Notes under the pieces: model-generated | The model's input: only the letters and a program-made list of their open reading frames with translations | The model's database searches: none | Told to the model about the DNA's origin: nothing | Translations under genes and position numbers: made by a program | In this document: positions 23,763 through 36,351 of the stretch, one piece after another | How the letters are laid out: every line of letters starts with the position of its first letter | Numbering within the stretch: position 1 is the stretch's first letter | Source of the DNA: Hordeum vulgare subsp. vulgare | Lineage: Eukaryota > Streptophyta > Magnoliopsida > Poales > Poaceae | Assembly (NCBI RefSeq): GCF_904849725.1 | Contig: NC_058521.1 | Location: 562,298,176 to 562,362,175 of the forward strand | DNA length: 64,000 bases | Direction: 5' to 3'

Positions 23763-23767
23763 GTATC

Positions 23768-24366
23768 ATCCGTTGGTTTACACTTGAGGGGCGGCTCAGA
23801 GTCGATTGTTGTCCTCTTGAGCGGCGTCATGTGTGCCGGATCAACATTGGCTTGGTGAAACTTGAGCTCCTCGGTCGCGCAAGCCATCTCGGCATAAGCT
23901 ATGTCTCCCTCTTCGCACTCTTCAGCTATCTTCCTGTCTCCGCTGATCATAATAGGTCCCTTAGGACCAGGCATCTTGAGCTTGAGATAAACATAACATG
24001 GGCGGGCCATGAATCAGGCGTAGGCCGGCCTCCCAAACAACGCGTGGTAAGGGCTCTTGATTTTGACCACCTCAAACATGAGAGACTCGCTCCTGTAATT
24101 GGACTCTGTGCCAAAAGCCACATTAAGTTTAATCCGACCAATTGGATACGCCGACTTACCCGGAACGATGCCATGGAAAACCGTGGATGATGGCATCAAG
24201 TCTTTCTCCAAGAGATTCATCCTTGGAAAGGTATCGAAGTATAGGATGTTAATGTTGCTGCCTTCATCCATAAGCACTTTGGAAAGGGTGTATCCTCCGA
24301 CTTGGGGAGCCACGACCAAAGCCAAGTCGCCAGGGTTATCAACTCGGGGCGGGTGATCCTCCTGCT
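23768..24366 (-). pseudogene. Gypsy-1 protease and linker
   Basis: Read leftward from about 24366, ALVVAPQVGGYTLSKVLMDE leads into an aspartic protease whose active-site region is MDEGSNINILY (families usually have D-G/T-G-S), then PYHALFGRPAYA. A TGA stop at 24011-24013 follows, then the linker FMARPCYVYLKLKMPGPKGP and EECEEGDIAYAEMACATEEL. The frame differs from gag by an indel near 24340-24366, beside a TAG in the gag end. Context: gag to the right, Sukkula LTR to the left. Confidence 0.82.
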
Positions 24367-26024
24367 CTAGGTTATGGGCTGTTCAAACCAGTGAAGGTAC
24401 CTGGGGAGCGCCAGCTCAGCCACGCTGAAAGTTCTATGTTTCACCTTCTCATCCCATTTGCATGTTCTGGTGGTGAACACATGATATTGCCCGTTGTTGA
24501 GCTGCTTAGGGTTATTCTGGAAACCGCTACGATCATCCTGTCGCTGGAGATCCCCTTGCAGGGGCGGTTGCTGAAATACTCCTGGCGGGTTATACTGTTG
24601 TTGGTTGTGAACTTGGTACTGTCTACTGTTGGGTTGTGACCCGCCCTGAGGACCCGGGTAAGGGAAACCACCGAACGGGCTCTGGCATGACCCGGCCGCG
24701 CCGAATTGTTCCTGTCGTTGAACCTGATCACCTCCTTGGCCTTTCTTGAGCGCCTCAGCTCGGAACTCCTGCATCACGTAGCAATCCTCCCAAGAGTGGG
24801 TCGCCGACCCCTCGGTCGTAGCATGTTGTGGGCAGGGGCCTTTGAGCATCTCATGATAGTTGCGCGGCTTCTTCCCACTAAAACCCTGCTTCTTCTAGCG
24901 CTAGTTTCCGTTGCCGGTATTGGTGTTTGCAACAAAATCTGTGGGACCTTCCTGTTGTCTCTTTTTACCTTGCCCGCCATGGTGGTGGTTACCCCGGCCT
25001 TGAAACTGAGAGTGACCCTTCGACGACTCGCCCCTCCTGGCGGTGCTAACTTTGTCATCGTCCTCTCCAGGATCCTTGGTGTCGTCTGACTCGGCATATC
25101 TGGTGAGGGTATCCGTCAACTCGCCCATGTCCTGCAATTTACGCTTAAGTCGCCCCAGCTTCAGCACCAGAGGCTCATAATGACATTTTTTCTCCAGAAT
25201 CAACACTGCCTGAGCCACCGAGATGCCATCTGATGAATGAATAACTTCTGCGACTCGCCGAGTCCAGTGATGGGATGACTCATCCGGCCGCTGGACACAG
25301 TGTTGTAGGTCGACGATGGTCATCGGGCGTTTGCAAGTCCCTTTTTGATGAAGCGCTCTTTTAACTCTGCCCAAGTGTTGATGGAGTTGGGCGGCAAGCT
25401 TTTCAACCACGCTCGTGTCGTTCCTTCAAGCATCATAGTGAAATACTTGGCGCAAACTGCCTCGTTTACGTCGAGCATGTCCATGGCAAGCTCGTAACTC
25501 TCAATCCATGATCCTAGTTCGAGATCTGGTGTGTAATTGGGTACCATCCTTGGTCCTTTGAAATCCTTAGGCATCCGCTCATTGCGTAGAGCGGGCATGA
25601 GACACGACACCCCAATGTGTTTGCCTCAGGCATCGAGCGGTGCGGGAGGTGTCTGGGTATAAGCCGGATAACCCTGACCCGCCGCGGCTGCCGTCTCCAT
25701 CTGACGCGTGGCTCACGTTGCGTCCACAATGTCTTGGACTCATCTTTCGGGCATCTCGAGCGGGTTGGTCTGAGTAAAACGTCGCTACCCGCTGGTCACT
25801 GCAGGTTGGTCCTCATGGCGACTCCTGGTGTGACTCGCCTGGGGCGTGGAGTGTAACCGGTCAATGCTGTGTGAGTATTGCGCATGCTGGACCACTGCTG
25901 TCTTTAGCATCTCGATGGCGTTTCTTGCTTCTACCTCGGCCGGGGAGTTTCCGTAGATGGTGAGGGACTCCAGGTGGCGGGTTGCTACCAGCACATTATC
26001 CACGGGATTTGAGAAGTGGCCTCG
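24367..26024 (-). pseudogene. Gypsy-1 gag, C-terminal two thirds
   Basis: Read right to left: NVLVATRHLESLTIYGNSPA (26003 leftwards); the capsid core WIESYELAMDMLDVNEAVCA and TRAWLKSLPPNSINTWAELK (25610-25330); a frameshift near 25340; CKRPMTIVDLQHCVQRPDES (25410-24901); two close TAG stops at 24898-24900 and 24892-24894; and a C-terminal region with a Cys/His pattern (CPQHATTEGSATHSWEDC) and Q/G/P-rich sequence. Several frame changes also occur between 25611 and 26003. The capsid-core pattern is typical of plant Gypsy gag (Retrotrans_gag). Confidence 0.8.
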
Positions 26025-26299
26025 TGGTGTGATACGTCTCCAACGTATCTATAATTTTTGATAGTTCCATGCTATTATCTTGTCAAACTTTGGATGTTTT
26101 GTATGCCTTTTATATCTTTTTGGGGACTAACTTATTAACTCAGTGCCAAGTGCCAGTTCATGTTTTTTCCGTGTTTTTGACCCTTTTCAGAGGAGGATTT
26201 TAAACGGTGTCCAAACAGAATAAAACTTCCGAAAAGATTTTTTCCGGAACAGAAGATACGCGCCAGACTTGAGAACCAAGGCAGGGGCCAGCAGGGGAC

Positions 26300-28060
26300 T
26301 ATTGGAAATATGCCCTAGAGGCAATAATAAAATGGTTATTATCATATTTCCTTGTTCAAGATAATCGTCTATTGTTCATGCTATAATTGTATTAACAGGA
26401 AACAGTAATACATGTGTGAATAAATAGATCACAATGTGTCCCTAGCAAGTCTCTAGTTGGCTAGCTCGTTAGTCAATAGATGATCATGGTTTCCTGGTCA
26501 TGGGCATTAGATGTCATTGATAATGGGATCACATCATTGGGAGAATGATGTGATGGACAAGACCCAATCCTAAGCGTAGCACTAGATCGTATTGTTCGTA
26601 TGCTAAAGCTTTTCTAATGTCAAGTGTCTTTTCCTTTGACCGTGAGGTTGTGCAAATCCCGGATACCGTAGGAGTGCTTTGGGTGTATCAAACGTCACAA
26701 CGTAACTGGGTGACTATAAAGGTGCACTACGGGTACCTCTGAAAGTGTCTGTTGGGTTGGTACGAATCGAGATCAGGATTTGTCACTCCGTGTGACGGAG
26801 AGGTATCTCTGGGCCCACTCGGTAGAACATCATCATGAGCTCAATGTGACTAAGGAGTTAGTCACACGATGACGTGCTACGGAACGAGTAAAGAGACTTA
26901 CCGGTAACGAGATTGAATAAGGTATAGGTATACCGATGATCGAATCTGGAGCAAGTTCTATACCGACAGACAAAGGGAATTGTATACGGGATTGATTGAA
27001 TCCTTGACATCGTGGTTCATCCGATGAGATCATCGTGGAGCAAGTGGGAGCCACCATGGGTATCCAGACCCCGCTGATGGTTATTGGCCGGAGAGGTGTC
27101 TCGGTCATGCCTACCTATCTCCCGAACCCGTAGGGTCTACACACTTAAGGTTCGATGACGCTAGGGTTATAGGGAATTGTTATACGAGGTTATCGAAAGT
27201 TGTTCGGAGTCCCGAATGAGATCCCGGACGTCACGAGGAGCTCCGGAATGGTCCGAATGTAAAGATTGATATATAGGACGGATGGTTTCGGAAACCGGAA
27301 GTGTTTCGGGCGTCACCGGCAACGTACCGGGACCACGGGGACCACCGAAGGTGGCCTCGGGGGTCCACCGGAAGGGGGCAATGACTGCGGGAGGGAACCA
27401 GCCCCTAGGTGGGCTGGTGCGCCCCCCCCCCCCCACTCAGTCCATGGCGCAAGAAGAAGGGAGAGGGGGAACCCTAGCGCAGGTGGGCCTAAGGCCCACC
27501 AGAAGGGTGCGCCACCCCTCCTCCCCCCCTTGGCCGCCGCACCTCCCCCCATCTAGGGCTGCCGCCCCTCCCAAGAGAGAGAAACCCTCAAGGGGGCGCA
27601 GCCTCTCCCTCCCCCTATATATAGTAGGCACTTTTGGGATTTTGGAGAACCAATTTTCCCTCTCCCTCGGCGCAGCCCTGCTCTTCTTTCTCCTCCTCTC
27701 TGTCGATGCTTGGCGAAGCCCTGCCGGGAGACCTCGTCTCTCCATCGACACCACGCCGTCGTGCTGCCGGAGATCTTCCCCAACCTCTCCCTCCTCCTTG
27801 CTGGACCAAGATGCGGGAGACGTCACCGGGCTGCACGTGTGTTGAACGCGGAGGTGCCGTAGTTCGACACTAGATCGGAATCACACCGCGATCTGAATCG
27901 CCGCGAGTACGACTCCATCAACCGTGTTCTAGTAACGCTTCCTCTTAGTGATCTTCAAATGTATGAAGATGCCCTCACCCCTCTCTCGTTGCTGGTCTCT
28001 CCATAGGAAGAACTGAATATGCGTAGGAAATTTTTTGAATTTATGCTACGTTGCCCAACA
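26300..28060 (+). repeat. 5' LTR of Copia-2
   Basis: The LTR is 1,761 bp, ending GCCCAACA, with TATATATA at 27616-27623. Its GC-rich centre (27300-27600) gives several overlapping open frames that are not genes. Confidence 0.94.
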
Positions 28061-29330
28061 GTGGCATCCGAGCCAGGTTTTCTATTCGTAGATTCTATGC
28101 ACGAGTAGAACACAAAAGGTTGTGGGCGATGATTTGTCAATTGCTTGCCGCTACTAGTCTTATTCTTTTCCGGCGGTATTGTGGGATGAAGCGGCCCATA
28201 CCGACCTTACACGTACGCTTACGTGAGACTGGTTCCACCGACACACACGCACACCGTGCATAAAGGTGGCTAGCGGGTGTCTGTCTCTCCCACTCTAGTC
28301 GGATTGGATTTGATGAAAAGGGTCCTTGCGAAGGGTAAATAGCTTTGGCATATCATCGTTGTGGTTGTCACGTAGGTAAGAAGGCGTTCTTGCTAGAAAC
28401 CCAAATCAGCCACGTAAAACTTGCAACAACAATTAGAGGACGTCTAACTTGTTTTTGCAGGGTTTGACATGTGATGTGATATGGCCAAAGTTGTGATGTT
28501 GCATGTATGATGTATGAGATGATCATGTTATTGTAATAGGTTTCACGACTTGCATGTCGATGAGTATGACAACCGGTAGGAGCCATAGGAGTTGTCTTAA
28601 TTTATTGTATGAGATGCAACGCCATGTGCTTACTACTTTTACTTCATTGCTAATGGTTAGCTATAGTAGTAGTGATTGTAGTAGTTGGCGTGACGACTTC
28701 ACACAGACACGATGATGGGGATCATGATGATGGAGATCATGGTGTCACGCCGGTGACGATGATGATCATGCGATGCCTGAAGATGGAGATCGAAAGAGCA
28801 AAGATGATAATGGCCATATCATGTCACTATATGATTGCATTGTGATGTTTATCATGTTTATCATCTTATTACTTAGAACGACGGTAGCATAATAAGATGA
28901 TCCCTCTTAAAATTTTGAGAACATATTCCCCTAAGTGTGCACCGTTGCGAAGGATCGTTGTCTCGAAGCACCACGTGATGATCGGGTGTGATAGATTATA
29001 ACGTTTGCATACAACGGGTGTAAGCCAGATTTACACACGCGAAACACCTAGGTTGACTCGACGAGCTTAGCATGTACAGACATGACCTCGAATACAAGGG
29101 ACCGAAAGGTCGAACATGAGTCGTATGGTTGAATACGATCAGCATGAAGTTGCTCACCATGGTGACTAGTCCGTCTCACGTGATGATCGGACACGGGTTA
29201 GTCAACATGGATCATGTATCACTTAGATGACTAGAGGGATGTCAATTTAAGTGGGAGTTCATACTTAATTTGATTAAATGAACTTAATTGTCAAGAACTT
29301 ACCTAAAAGTTGTCTTTATAAATATTGTAG
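28061..29330 (+). other. Copia-2 leader with primer-binding site
   Basis: TGGCATCCGAGCC at 28062-28074 is the primer-binding region (tRNA-iMet type, altered). The remaining 1.25 kb is an untranslated leader; no gene is seen. Confidence 0.83.
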
Positions 29331-32300
29331 ATGGCCAACGTCAACCTCAATTTCAACGCATTCCAAGAGAAAAACAAGCTGAAAGATGATGGTAGCAACT
29401 ATGCGGACTGGGTTCGCAACTTGAAGCTCATCCTTGAAGTAGCTAAAAAGGCTTATGTCCTTGATGCGCCGCTAGGTGACCCTCCCACTCCCGCAGCAGC
29501 CCAGGACATTCTGAACGTCTGGCAAACGCGGAGTGATGACTACTCTCTGGTTAGGTGTGGCATGTTATACAGTTTAGAAACGGGGCTCCAAAGGCGTTTT
29601 GAGCAACACGGTGCATATGAGATGTTCCAAGAGCTGAAGCTAGTTTTTCAAGCTCATGCCCGTGTCGAGAGATATGAAGTCTTCGACAAGTTCTTTAGTT
29701 GTAAGATGGAGGAGAACGGTTCTGTCAGTGAGCACATACTCAAAATGTCTGGGTTACACGGTCGTCTAACTTCACTAGGAGTCGAACTTCCGGATGATGC
29801 TATAATTGACAGAATCCTCCAGTCTCTCCCACCAAGCTACAAAGGTTTTGTGCTGAACTACAACATGCAAGGGATGGAGAAGACCATTCCCGAGTTGTAC
29901 TCGATGCTCAAGTCTGCAGAAGTAGAAATCAAGAAAGAGCATCAAGTGTTGATGGTCAACAAGACCACTAGTTTCAAGAAGGGCAAGGGTAAGAATAACT
30001 TCAAGAAAGACGGCAAAGCAGTTGTCGTGCCCGGTAAGCCAGATGTCGGGAAGAAGAAAAAGAATGGACCAAGCCTGAGACTGAGTGCTTCTATTGCAAG
30101 GGAAAGGGTCACTGGAAGCGGAACTGCATCGAATACTTAGGGGAGAAGAAGGCCGGCAACGTTAAAGGTATATGTGATATACATGTTATTGATGTGTACC
30201 TTACCAATGCTCGTGGTAGCTCCTGGGTATTTGATACCGGTGTTGTTGCTCACATTTGCAACTCAAAGCAGGAACTGCGGAATAAGCGGAGACTGGCCAA
30301 GGACGAGGTGACGATGCGCATCAGGAATGGCTCCAAGGTCGATGTGATCGCCGTCGGCACGCTACCTCTACATCTACCATCGGGATTAGTTTTAAACCTT
30401 AATAATTGTTATTTAGTACCAGCTTTGAGCATGAATATTGTATCAGGGTCTTGCTTAATGCGAGACGGCTACTCATTTAAGTGAGAGAATAATGGTTGTT
30501 CTATTTACATGAGTGATATGTTTTATGGTCATGCTTCGCTGGTGAATGGTTTATTCTTGATGAATCTCGATCGTGATGTTACGCATATTCATAGTGTGAG
30601 TACCAAAAGATGTAAAGTTGATAATGATAGTCCCACATACTTGTGGCACTGCCGCCTTGGTCATATCGGTGTTAAGCGCATGAAGAAGCTCCATACTGAT
30701 GGACTATTAGAGTCTCTTGACTTTGAATCATTTGACACATGCGAACCATGCCTCATGGGCAAGATGACTAAGACTCCATTCTCAGGAATAATGGAGAGAG
30801 CAACCGACTTACTGGAAATAATACATACTGATGTGTGTGGTCCAATGAACGTTGAAGCTCGCGGTGGCTATCGTTATGTTCTCACTCTCACCGATGATAT
30901 GAGTAGGTATGGGTATATCTACTTGATGAAGCACAAATGTGAGATGTTTAAAAAGTTCAAGGAATTTCAGAGTGAGGTCGAGAATCAACGTGACAGAAAA
31001 ATTAAGTGTCTACGATCTGATCGTGGAGGAGAATATTTGAGTCACGAGTTTGGCACACACCTAAGGAAGTGTGGAATCGTTTCACAACTGACGCCGCCTG
31101 GCACACCGCAACGTAACGGAGTGTCTGAACGTCGTAATCGCACTTTATTAGATATGGTACGATCTATGATGTCTCTTACCGACTTACCGCTATCATTTTG
31201 GGGATACGCATTAGAAACTGCAGCATTCACTTTAAATAGGTCACCGTCTAAATCCGTTGAGACGACACCGTATGAACTATGGTTTGGCAAGAAACCTAAG
31301 TTGTCGTTTCTTAAAGTTTGGGGTTGCGATGCTTATGTGAAGAAACTTCAACCAGAAAAGCTCGAACCCAAAGCGGAGAAATGCGTATCCATAGGATACC
31401 CTAAGGAAACTATTGGGTATACCTTCTATCTTAGATCCGAAGGTAAAACCTTTGTTGCCAAGAACGGATCCTTTCTAGAGAAAGAGTTTCTCTCGAAAGA
31501 AGTAAGTGGGAGGAAGGTAGAACTTGATGAGGTAATTACACCCCCTCTCGAAAAAGATAGTAGCGCGGCGCGGGAAGTTGTTCTTGTGGCGCCTACACCA
31601 ACTGAAGAGGAAGTTAATGATAATGATCATGAAGCTTCGGATCAAGTTACTACTAAACCTCGAAGGTCCACAAGGGTACGCTCCGCACCAGAGTGGTACG
31701 GCAACCCTGTAATGGAAATTATGTTGTTAGACAACGGTGAACCTTCGAACTATGAAGAAGCGATCGCGGGCCCTGATTCCAACAAATGGCTTGAAGCTAT
31801 GAAATCCGAGATAGGATCCATGTATGAGAACAAAGTATGGACTTTGGTGGACTTGCCCGATGACCCGCGAGCCATAGAAAATAAATGGATCTTCAAGAAA
31901 AAGACTGATGCAAACGGTAATGTGACCGTTTATAAAGCTCGACTTGTCGCAAAGGGTTTTCGACAAATTCAAGGAATTGACTACGAAGAGACTTTCTCTC
32001 CCGTAGCGAAGCTGAAATCAGTCTGAATCATGTTAGCAATTGCCGCCTTTTATGATTATGAAATTTGGCAAATGGACGTCAAAACAGCGTTCCTAAGGGT
32101 GCTAATAAAGTGTGCAAGCTCCAGCGCTCCATCTATGGGCTGGTGCAAGCATCTCGGAGTTGGAATAAACGCTTTGATGAGGTGATCAAGGCGTTTGGGT
32201 TTATACAAGTTTTTGGAGAAGCTTTTGGGTTCATACATGTTTACGGAGAAGCCTGTCTGTACAAGAAAGTGAGTGGGAGCTCGGTAGCTTTCCTCATACT

Positions 32301-33285
32301 ATATGTGGATGACATATTATTTACGGGGAATGATATAGAGATGTTGGAGAGCATAAAGGCCTATTTGAACAAGAGTTTTGCAATGAAGGACCTTGGAGAA
32401 GCTGCATACATATTAGGCATCAAGATCTATAGAGATAGATCGAGATGCCTCATAGGTCTTTCGCAAAGTACATACCTTGACAAGATATTGAAGAAGTTCA
32501 ATATGGAAAACTCAAATAAAGGGTTCTTGCCAGTTTTGCAAGGTATGAGATTGAGTAAGAATCAGTCGCCGACCACGGCAGCAGATAGAGAGAAGATGAG
32601 TTATGTCCCCTACGCTTCAGCCGTAGGCTCTCTTATGTATGTCATGCTGTGTACCAGACTTGATATAAACCTTGCCATAAGTTTGGTAGGGAGGTACCAA
32701 AGTGATCCCGGTATGGAACACTGGACAGCGGTCAAGAATATCCTTAAGTACCTGAAGAGGACTAAGGAAATGTTTCTCGTTTATGGAGGTGACGAAGAGC
32801 TCGTCGTAAAGGGTTACGTCGATGCTAGCTTCGACACAGATCCGGATGAATCTAAGTCACAGACCGGATACGTATATGTTTTGAATGGTGGGGCAGTGAG
32901 CTGGTGCAGCAGCAAGCAAGAAGTCATGGCAGCATCTACATGTGAAGCGGAGTACATAGCTGCTTCAGAAGCAGCTCATGAAGGAATTGGGATGAAGGAG
33001 CTCATCACCGACCTTGGAGTGGTTCCAAGCGCGTCGGGTCCAATGACACTCTTCTGTGATAACACTAGGGCCATTGCCATAGCCAAGGAGACCAGGTTTC
33101 ACCGGAAGACGACGCACATCAAATGCCGCTACAACTCCATCCAGGACCATGTCTAGAGTGGAGTAATAGAGATTTGTTAAGTACACACGGATCTGAATGT
33201 TGCAGACCCGTTGACTAAACCTCTTCCACGAGCAAAACATGATCAACACCATAATGCTATGGGTGTTCGATACATCACAATGTAA
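29331..33285 (+). pseudogene. Copia-2 gag-pol polyprotein, frameshifted and partly deleted
   Basis: Starts at ATG 29331 (MANVNLNFNAFQEK). A one-base loss near 30069 shifts the frame just before the zinc knuckle (CFYCKGKGHWKRNC). Stops follow at 30482-30484 (TGA), 32024-32026 (TGA), 33154-33156 (TAG) and 33178-33180 (TAA). A deletion of about 58 bp near 32093 removes the segment after DVKTAFL and shifts the frame again. A 30-bp unit is duplicated in tandem at 32191-32250. Surviving motifs: protease WVFDTGV, integrase HHCC and D/D/E blocks (IHTDVCG, LRSDRGGEY, GVSERRN), RT YVDD near 32307, RNase H YVDASFD and CEAEYIA, C-terminal VADPLTKPLP. Compared with Copia-1, gag is about 60% identical by eye. 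Confidence 0.93.
32191..32250 (+). repeat. 30-bp tandem duplication inside the Copia-2 RT
   Basis: Units 32191-32220 and 32221-32250 differ at 5 of 30 positions and keep the reading frame, doubling the peptide FGFI(Q/H)V(F/Y)GEA. Copia-1 has one copy at the matching place. Confidence 0.9.
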
Positions 33286-33306
33286 CTAGATTATTGACTC
33301 TAGTGC

Positions 33307-33317
33307 AAGTGGGAGAC
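33307..33317 (+). other. Copia-2 polypurine tract
   Basis: AAGTGGGAGAC lies directly before the 3' LTR start at 33318, identical to Copia-1. Confidence 0.88.
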
Positions 33318-35104
33318 TGTTGGAAATATGCCCTAGAGGCAATAATAAAATGGTTATTATCATATTTCCTTGTTCATGATAATCGTCTATTGTTCATGCT
33401 ATAATTGTATTAACAGGAAACAGTAATACATGTGTGAATAAATAGATCACAATGTGTCCCTAGCAAGCCTCTAGTTGGCTAGCTCGTTAGTCAATAGATG
33501 ATCATGGTTTCCTGGTCATGGGCATTAGATGTCATTGATAATGGGATCACATCATTGGGAGAATGATGTGATGGACAAGACCCAATCCTAAGCGTAGCAC
33601 TAGATCGTATTGTTTGTATGCTAAAGCTTTTCTAATGTCAAGTGTATTTTCCTTCGACCGTGAGGTTGTGCAACTCCCGGATACCGTAGGAGTGCTTTGG
33701 GTGTATCAAACGTCACAATGTAACTGGGTGACTATAAAGGTGCACTACGGGTACCTCTGAAAGTGTCTGTTGGGTTGGTACGAATCGAGATCGGGATTTG
33801 TCACTCCGTGTGACGGAGAGGTATCTTTGGGCCCACTCGGTAGAACATCATCATGAGCTCAATGTGACTAAGGAGTTAGTCACACGATGACGTGCTACGG
33901 AATGAGTAAAGATACTTACCGGTAACGACATTGAACAAGGTATAGGTATACCGACGATCGAATCTCGGGCAAGTTCTATACCGAGAGACAAAGGGAATTG
34001 TATACGGGATTAATTGAATCCTTGACATCGTGGTTCATCTGATGAGATCATCGTGGAGCAAGTGGGAGCCACCATGGGTATCCAGACCCCGGTGATGGTT
34101 ATTGGCCGGAGAGGTGTCTCGGTCATGTTTACCTGTATCCCGAACCCATAGGGTCTACACACTTAAGGTTCGATGATGCTAGGGTTATAGGGAATTGTTA
34201 TACGAGGTTATCGAAAGTTTTTCGGAGTCCCGGATGAGATCTCGGACGTCACGAGGAGCTCCGGAATGGTCCGGAGGTAAAGATTGATATATAGGACGCA
34301 TGGTTTCGGACACCGGAAGTGTTTCGGGCATCACCGGTAACGTACCGGGACCACCGGGACCACCGGAGGTGGCCCCGGGGGTCCACCGGAAGGGGGCAAC
34401 GACCCCGGGAGGCTAGATGGGCCAAGTGCGGGAGGGAACCAGCCCCTAGGTGGGCTGGTGCGCCCCCCCCCCCCCCACTCAGCCCATGGCGCAAGAAGAA
34501 GGGAGAGGGGGGAACCCTAGCGCAGGTGGGCCTAAGGCCCACCAGAAGGGTGCGCCACCCCTCCTCCCCCCCCCTTGGCCGCCGCACCTCCCCCCATCTA
34601 GGGCTGCCGCCCCTCCCAGGAGAGGGAAACCCTCAAGGGGGCGCAGCCCCTCCCTCCCCCTATATATAGTGGGCACTTTTGGGCTTTTGGAGAACCAGTT
34701 TTCCCTCTCCCTCGGCGCAGCCCTGCTCTTCTTTCTCCACCTCTCTACCGGTGCTTGGCGAAGCCCTGCTGGGAGACCTCGTCTCTCCATCGACACCATG
34801 CCGTCATGCTGCCGGAGATCTTCCCCAACCTCTCCCTCCTCCTTGCTGGATCAAGGTGCGAGAGACGTCACCGGTTTGCACGTGTGTTGAACGCGGAGGT
34901 GCCGTAGTTCGGCACTAGATCGGAATCACACCACGATCTGAATCGCCGCGAGTACGACTCCATCAACCGCGTTCTAGTAACGCTTCCACTTAGCGATCTT
35001 CAAAGGTATGAAGATGCACTCACCCCTCTCTCGTTGCTGGTCTCTACATAGGAAGATCTGAATATGCATAGGAAAATTTTAAATTTATGCTACGTTACCC
35101 AACA
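33318..35104 (+). repeat. 3' LTR of Copia-2
   Basis: The LTR is 1,787 bp, TGTTGG to ACCCAACA, with TATATATA at 34661-34668. It differs from the 5' LTR by a few substitutions per 150 bp at the start and by an insertion near 34410-34430 (GGCTAGATGGGCCAAG-like). Confidence 0.94.
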
Positions 35105-36351
35105 GGGACCCCAAAAGCCCCCTAGGCGCGGCCAGGGGGACCGCACCTAGCAGGCTTGTGGGGCCCATGTGGCACGTCTGCCCTATTTCTTCCGCCTATA
35201 AATCCGGAAAAATTCCAAAACTGCGCGAGAGATCCACGAAAATACTTTTCCACCGCCGCAAGCTTGTGTCTCCACAAGATCCCATCTGGGGCACGTTCTG
35301 GTGCCCTGCCGGAGGGGGGATTCAGATACGGAGGGCTTCTTCGTCAACACCATGACCTCTCCGATGATGCGTGAGTAGTTCACCATAGACCTTCGGGTCC
35401 ATAGCTAGTAGCTAGATAGCTTCTTCTCTCTCTTGGATCTTCAATACAAAGTTCTCCATGATCTTCATGGAGATCTATCTAATGTAATCTTCTTTTGCGG
35501 TGTGTTTGTTGAGGTCCGATGAATTGTGGATTTATGATCAGATTATTTATGAATCTTATTTGAGTTTCTTCTGATCTCTTATATGCATGATTTCATTTCC
35601 TTGTAATTCTCTTTGAGTTGTGGGTTTTGTTTGGCCAACTTGATCTATGGTTCTTGCAATGGGAGAAGTGCTTGGTTTTGGGTTCATACCATGCGGTGAA
35701 CTCACCCAGTGACAGAAGGGGTAGCGAGGCATGCATCGTGTTGTTGCCATCAAGGGTAAAAAGATGGGGTTTTCATCATTGGTTTGAGTTTATCCCTCTA
35801 CATCATGTCATCTTGCTTAAGGCGTTACTTTATTCGTCATGAACTCAATACACTAGATGCATGTTGGATAGTGGTCGATGTGTGGAGTAATAATAGTAGA
35901 TGCAGAAAGTATTGGTCTACTTGTCTCGGACGTGATGCCTATATGTATGATCATTGCCTTAGATATCGTCATGACTTTGCGCGGTTCTATCAATTGCTCG
36001 ACAGTAATTTGTTCACCAACCGTAATATTCTCTATTTTGGGAGAAGCCTCTAGTGAACACTATGCCCCCGGGGTCTACATCACACCATATTTCAGCCTTA
36101 CTCTTTTACTTCGTTGCACTTTCCGCCTTCAGATCTCACTTTGCAATCAATCTTGAAGGGATTGACAACCCCTTTATAGCGTTGGGTGCAAGCTCTTTTG
36201 TGTTTGCGCAGGTACTCTGGACTTGACGCGATTCTTCTACTGGATTGATACCTTGGTTCTCAAATTGATGGAAATACTTACTGCTCCTGTGCTGCATCAC
36301 CCTTTCCTCTTCAAGGGAAAAACCAATGCAAGCTCAACAGGCAGCATGGTG

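Larger units (their letters stand above)
19630..23767 (+). repeat. GTATC target-site duplication flanking the Sukkula solo LTR
   Basis: GTATC is at 19630-19634 and at 23763-23767, immediately outside TGTCACGCCC and GGGCTGTCACA. The Gypsy-1 pol frame continues across it. Confidence 0.92.
26300..35104 (+). mobile_element. Copia-2: Angela/WIS-type Ty1/Copia retrotransposon
   Basis: The element has a 5' LTR (26300-28060), interior (28061-33317) and 3' LTR (33318-35104), with target duplication GGGAC at 26295-26299 and 35105-35109. The LTR start (T(G/A)TTGGAAATATGCCCTAGA) differs from Copia-1 and fits the Angela/WIS subgroup. The 5' copy has TA in place of the terminal TG. It inserted beside the left arm of the inverted repeat of solo LTR C. 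The polyprotein is broken by a frameshift, a deletion and stops. Confidence 0.95.
26030..36346 (+). mobile_element. Solo LTR C of the element-A family, interrupted by Copia-2
   Basis: LTR sequence occupies 26030-26299 and 35110-36346 (about 1.5 kb once Copia-2 and one GGGAC are removed). It matches the 5' LTR of element A from TGATACGTCTCCAACG on. It includes a degraded inverted repeat (35105-35119 / 35153-35166) and TATAAA at 35197-35202. It ends at GGCAGCA and is followed directly by the target duplication, with no primer-binding site or interior, so it is a solo LTR. It lacks the 38-bp primer-site-like segment seen in element A. Confidence 0.88.
26025..36351 (+). repeat. TGGTG target-site duplication flanking solo LTR C
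   Basis: TGGTG is at 26025-26029 just before TGATACG and at 36347-36351 just after the LTR end GGCAGCA. Gypsy-1 gag continues on both sides. Confidence 0.9.

Noticed and set aside
27282..27845. 187-codon plus-strand frame and several minus-strand frames
   Set aside because: Inside the 5' LTR of Copia-2; the same frames recur in the 3' LTR (34319-34890) with different lengths. LTR sequence, not a gene.
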